This document shows positions 61,877-64,000 of a stretch of DNA of 64,000 bases, one piece after another. Every line of letters starts with the position of its first letter. Positions within the stretch are counted from its first letter, which is position 1. The position numbers were made by a program, and so were the translations under genes. Origin of the DNA: Gautieria morchelliformis (lineage: Eukaryota > Basidiomycota > Agaricomycetes > Gomphales > Gomphaceae); NCBI GenBank assembly GCA_015179125.1, contig WHVA01000548.1:1-64000 (forward strand), in the 5' to 3' direction. Below the pieces are notes generated by a model. It was given only the letters and a program-made list of their open reading frames with translations. It had not been told where the DNA came from and did no database searches.

Positions 61877-62092
61877 GCTCAGCAGCCTGAGCACGCAATT
61901 GTGCAATTCCTGCAGAACCAACCACAGGAAGATTGGGAGGTGGCTGTATCGGCTCCTGCCTGTATCTTCTCAAGGGCTGTGCTGGCTCAGCAGCCTGAGC
62001 ACGCAACTGTGCAATTCCTGCAGAACCAACCACAGGAAGATTGGGAGGTGGCTGTATCGGCTCCTGCCTGTATCTTCTCAAGGGCTGTGGTG
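61877..62092 (-). repeat. 108-bp tandem duplication, two near-identical units
   Basis: Units 61877-61984 and 61985-62092 differ at very few positions. The period is 36 codons; on the minus strand each unit reads PLRRYRQEPIQPPPNLP then VVGSAGIAQLRAQAAE. Near-identity means a recent duplication inside the Helitron leader ORF. Confidence 0.9.
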
Positions 62093-62521
62093 CTGGGATT
62101 GCTGCTAACTGAGCACGAAGGGCTGCCACCTGCTGTCCAGGACTGGGATCAGGAGGACGCAATGGCCCTGCAGCAGGTTGTTGAAAAGGATCAGCCGCAT
62201 TGCTTCTAGGAGGAGGGTGAGGGATGGAAAAAGGAGGTGGTGGAGGGGGTGGCTGGTTCCGAGCTCTGGCAGCAGCCACAGCAAGGGCACGTGCTCTCCA
62301 ATCAGTAGGCGACGTCATACGACCCTCCTGCTCCTCCCTCGCCCTTTCACGCTCCTGCTGACGATTTCTCTCTGGAGTAGAAGGATCCCTGAGAAATGCA
62401 GGCATAAGCTTAGAGGAACAATCAAGCTACCCCACCTCAACTTACATTTGCAAGCAGATGCTGTTGTTGTTAATTTTCTTGGGCAAAGTCAGGGGAATTT
62501 ATTAATTTCTAATTAAATCAA

Positions 62522-62667
62522 TGTCAGACAGCTCACACCAGACCACAGAGAAATACATACATACCAAGGAAGGGACAGGGAGTCTGTTTGTTAGGCAAAG
62601 TCAAAGAAAATGTCAGATGGCTCACACCAGGCCACAGGGAAATATATGTACCAAGGAAGGGATGGGG
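62522..62667 (+). repeat. Two diverged tandem copies, period 89 bp
   Basis: TGTCAGACAGCTCACACCAG at 62522 and TGTCAGATGGCTCACACCAG at 62611 start two copies that both continue through CCAAGGAAGGGA; GGCAAAGTC precedes each. Confidence 0.75.
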
Positions 62668-62730
62668 AAATTTTTTGATGAAAATATCCAAGTCTTCTTC
62701 AGCTATCCAACTGGAATAATTCCAGTAAAA

Positions 62731-62756
62731 GGTCCTGGTCCTGGTCCTGGTCCTGG
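62731..62756 (+). repeat. (GGTCCT)n microsatellite
   Basis: Four and a third copies of GGTCCT in a row without interruption. Confidence 0.9.
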
Positions 62757-63076
62757 GGAGATGTCTTCTTCAGCCACCAGTAGTGCAAGGCCACACTAAG
62801 AGAACTGCAATGCAATTGTGGCTCCCTCTAAGGCAGCCTGGGATGACTACCTGGCTCCTTAGCAGAGAAAAAGCTGCCCCAATGAAGAGGTCAACCCCAA
62901 TAGTTCACAGCAGAGATCTCCCTGGGAAGAGATCTTTTGTAGTCTACACTATATAGGCTATCTATTATTTCACTCTCACGCTATTTTATTCTATCTACTG
63001 GGCAGAGAGGAGAGGAGGGTGGTGGTGGAGTGCGCGAAAGCGGCTGCGCAGCGTTCTGCCAGCGCAGCGCTGCTTT

Positions 63077-63245
63077 GAGCGCCTGAGCTGGCACAGCGGC
63101 GTGAACCGCTGATAGGGCCAGGGGCTCGCGGCTGCACCGCTTGCGCGCTCCAGAACGCTGCGCAGCCTCGAGCGCTGGACCTGGCAGACCGGCGTAAACC
63201 GGTGACAGGGCCATGGGCTCACGGCTGCGCCGCTCGCGCGCTCTG
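63077..63245 (+). repeat. GC-rich tandem pair, period about 93 bp
   Basis: GAGCGC-CTGG-CAG-CCGGCGT-AACCG begins at 63077 and again at 63170; both copies run on through CAGGGCCA(G/T)GGGCTC and GCGGCTGC to GCGCGCTC. The stretch is much richer in GC than its neighbours. Confidence 0.75.
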
Positions 63246-63327
63246 CTGACAAACTGATGACCAAGCATTGGTCAGCATTGGTCAGCGCGCCCACAACCTC
63301 CCACCGAGGCGCTTTCATATTACACTA

Positions 63328-63360
63328 CTAGGTGGATACCTTCGCGCGGGGGTGCAAGTC
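63328..63360 (-). mobile_element. 3' end of a further Helitron
   Basis: CTAGGTGGATACC at 63328 followed by CGCGCGGGGGTGCA resembles CTAGGTGGGTACC...CGTGGGGGTGCA at 58369. On the minus strand both end ...CCACCTAG followed by T, after a GC-rich inverted repeat. This copy's body would extend to the right, beyond 63360, where a 21-bp tandem array follows. Confidence 0.55.
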
Positions 63361-63500
63361 AAACACCTCGGTTAGGTCAAACGCATTGGTAAGGTCAAAC
63401 GCATCGGTAAGGTCAAACGCATTGGGTGAGGTCAAACGCATCAGCGAGGTCAAACACCTTGGGTAAATCAAACTTGGGATAAGTCAAACACATTCGGATA
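63354..63500 (+). repeat. About 21-bp tandem array (AGGTCAAACGCATTGGTA)
   Basis: The word GTCAAAC(G/A)C or its close variants recurs at least seven times with a period of 18-24 bases between 63357 and 63500, with variable ends (ATTGG, ATCGG, ACCTCGG). It lies next to a Helitron 3' end, where such arrays are common. Confidence 0.85.
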
Positions 63501-63576
63501 AGAAAATTTCTTTCAGATAAGTAAAACTCATCTTATTGATTGAAAGTAGCTCTAAGTAACACATCAAGGTAGGTAA

Positions 63577-64000
63577 TGTTATGACCATGCTGCTTGACCA
63601 ACTCTGGTACCTCCATGCCTCCTCTGGCTCTATTCCGCAACGTCCACACTTTGACCTTTTGATCCCCTTGTTCTTTACTATTCATATACATCCCCTTTTG
63701 ACTCTATTCACCGGCCTTCCCTACTTGACCCTTAGCATAGCAAGTCCGGAGCATCAGGAGATCCATTTGTTCCACTATCAATTAGACCCACATTCCCCTT
63801 GTTCTTTTGCCTATTGATTGTTCTTAGTTCTACCCGGCACCCCCTTGTAGTACCTCTTGTTCGGTATTAGTTGCTTACTCCATTTATCCTAGTTACTTTT
63901 GCTTGCACTGGAATTGCTTACCTCTACCTTCTGACATGTTGTCTCAGCTCTTTGTATAAAACCCAGTCATGTGCGCCTCTGTTCAGCAATCAGATAATCG
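63577..64000 (+). mobile_element. LTR of the second retrotransposon family, runs off window (fossil)
   Basis: Begins TGTTATGACCATGC and shares motifs in the same order with 44526-45119: CCCCTTGTTCTTT, CCCCTTGTAGT, CATGTTGTCTCAGCTCTTTG, TATAAAA and GCAATCAGATAATCG at the window edge. The two copies are well diverged. Whether an internal region follows is outside the window. Confidence 0.6.

Larger units (their letters stand above)
58369..62405 (-). mobile_element. Helitron deletion derivative: Rep region joined to 3' end
   Basis: On the minus strand, from 62405: a Pro/Gln/Ala-rich leader (MPAFLRDPSTPERNRQQERE), then at 61266-59880 a Helitron N-terminal domain (IIVQLRGGPFRMVLDTNANY; SLHYVLLFPKGELGWEPGIP), LFITMTANPKWDEI, IEFQKRGLPHMHLLIWF (HUH motif HMH), MISAEFPDPE, CGQMNPNAPCMENGKCKKNF, KYIHKCLYKGHDR and a long tail to 58400. 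There is at least one frame shift near 59700 and one near 59390. No helicase is present: the reading runs straight into a hairpin (CCCGCACG-AAG-CGTGGGGG, 58378-58398) and CTAG at 58369-58372 followed by T, the hallmark 3' end of a Helitron. So the middle and helicase were deleted. An old reversed LTR (61257-61717) interrupts it. The 5' TC end was not found. Confidence 0.85.
62406..63327. other. Gene-free, repeat-rich stretch between Helitron ends
   Basis: No open frame with known similarity. It contains an 89-bp tandem pair (62522-62667), a GGTCCT microsatellite (62731-62756) and a 93-bp GC-rich tandem pair (63077-63245). The 5' end of the minus-strand Helitron should lie in or near here but could not be fixed. 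Confidence 0.45.

Noticed and set aside
63354-63500. Possible CRISPR-like array
   Set aside because: Units follow each other directly without unique spacers of constant length, and the organism is a fungus. It is a plain tandem repeat.

Overview
The window looks like genomic DNA of an Agaricomycete (mushroom-forming basidiomycete). The coding genes are cut by many short introns of about 46-75 nt, several with a clear CTAAC/CTGAC branch site. The gene families are typical fungal housekeeping ones (chitin synthase, Pbs2-type MAPKK, CSL factor, GH16 glucanase), and the repeats are Helitrons, MITEs and a Copia element. Spliced models were traced by eye from protein similarity that I recognise; no search was run.

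Layout. 1-3.9 kb is a repeat-rich flank with a decayed ER-type DnaJ pseudogene and a MITE. 3.9-41.8 kb is a dense gene block of 18 genes: cysteine synthase (-), ARF6 (+), a TPP1/Est3-like OB-fold protein (+), an R3H-like protein (+), chitin synthase (-), HEM2 (-), an unknown Pro-rich protein (-), a CSL transcription factor (+), a small membrane protein (+), the MYST acetyltransferase ESA1 (-), a PBS2-type MAPKK (-), a ubiquitin-like/BAG protein (+), cytosolic isoleucyl-tRNA synthetase (+), SNU23 (-), a mitochondrial PPR protein (+), an HMMR-like coiled-coil protein (+) and a secreted GH16 glucanase (-). 41.8-64 kb is almost pure mobile DNA: a broken Helitron with a nested MITE and two other insertions, a very young Copia retrotransposon with near-identical LTRs and a perfect target duplication, a second Helitron derivative on the minus strand that carries an old reversed LTR of the same Copia family, a further Helitron-like 3' end, two diverged copies of another LTR family, and many tandem repeats.

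The genes do not form a pathway cluster. They are mixed functions: heme and cysteine synthesis, vesicle traffic, telomere and chromatin, cell wall, stress signalling, translation and splicing. Several share very short divergent promoters (124, 206 and 78 bp).

Most notable: (i) at least seven introns in seven different genes appear to use GC-AG splice sites; (ii) two micro-exons, one of 14 nt carrying the catalytic AED of chitin synthase and one of 9 nt in the catalytic motif of the GH16 enzyme; (iii) a fungal protein that matches both ends of the animal HMMR (RHAMM) spindle protein; (iv) a probable shelterin TPP1-like protein; (v) a sharp change from gene-dense to mobile-element DNA at about 41.8 kb.
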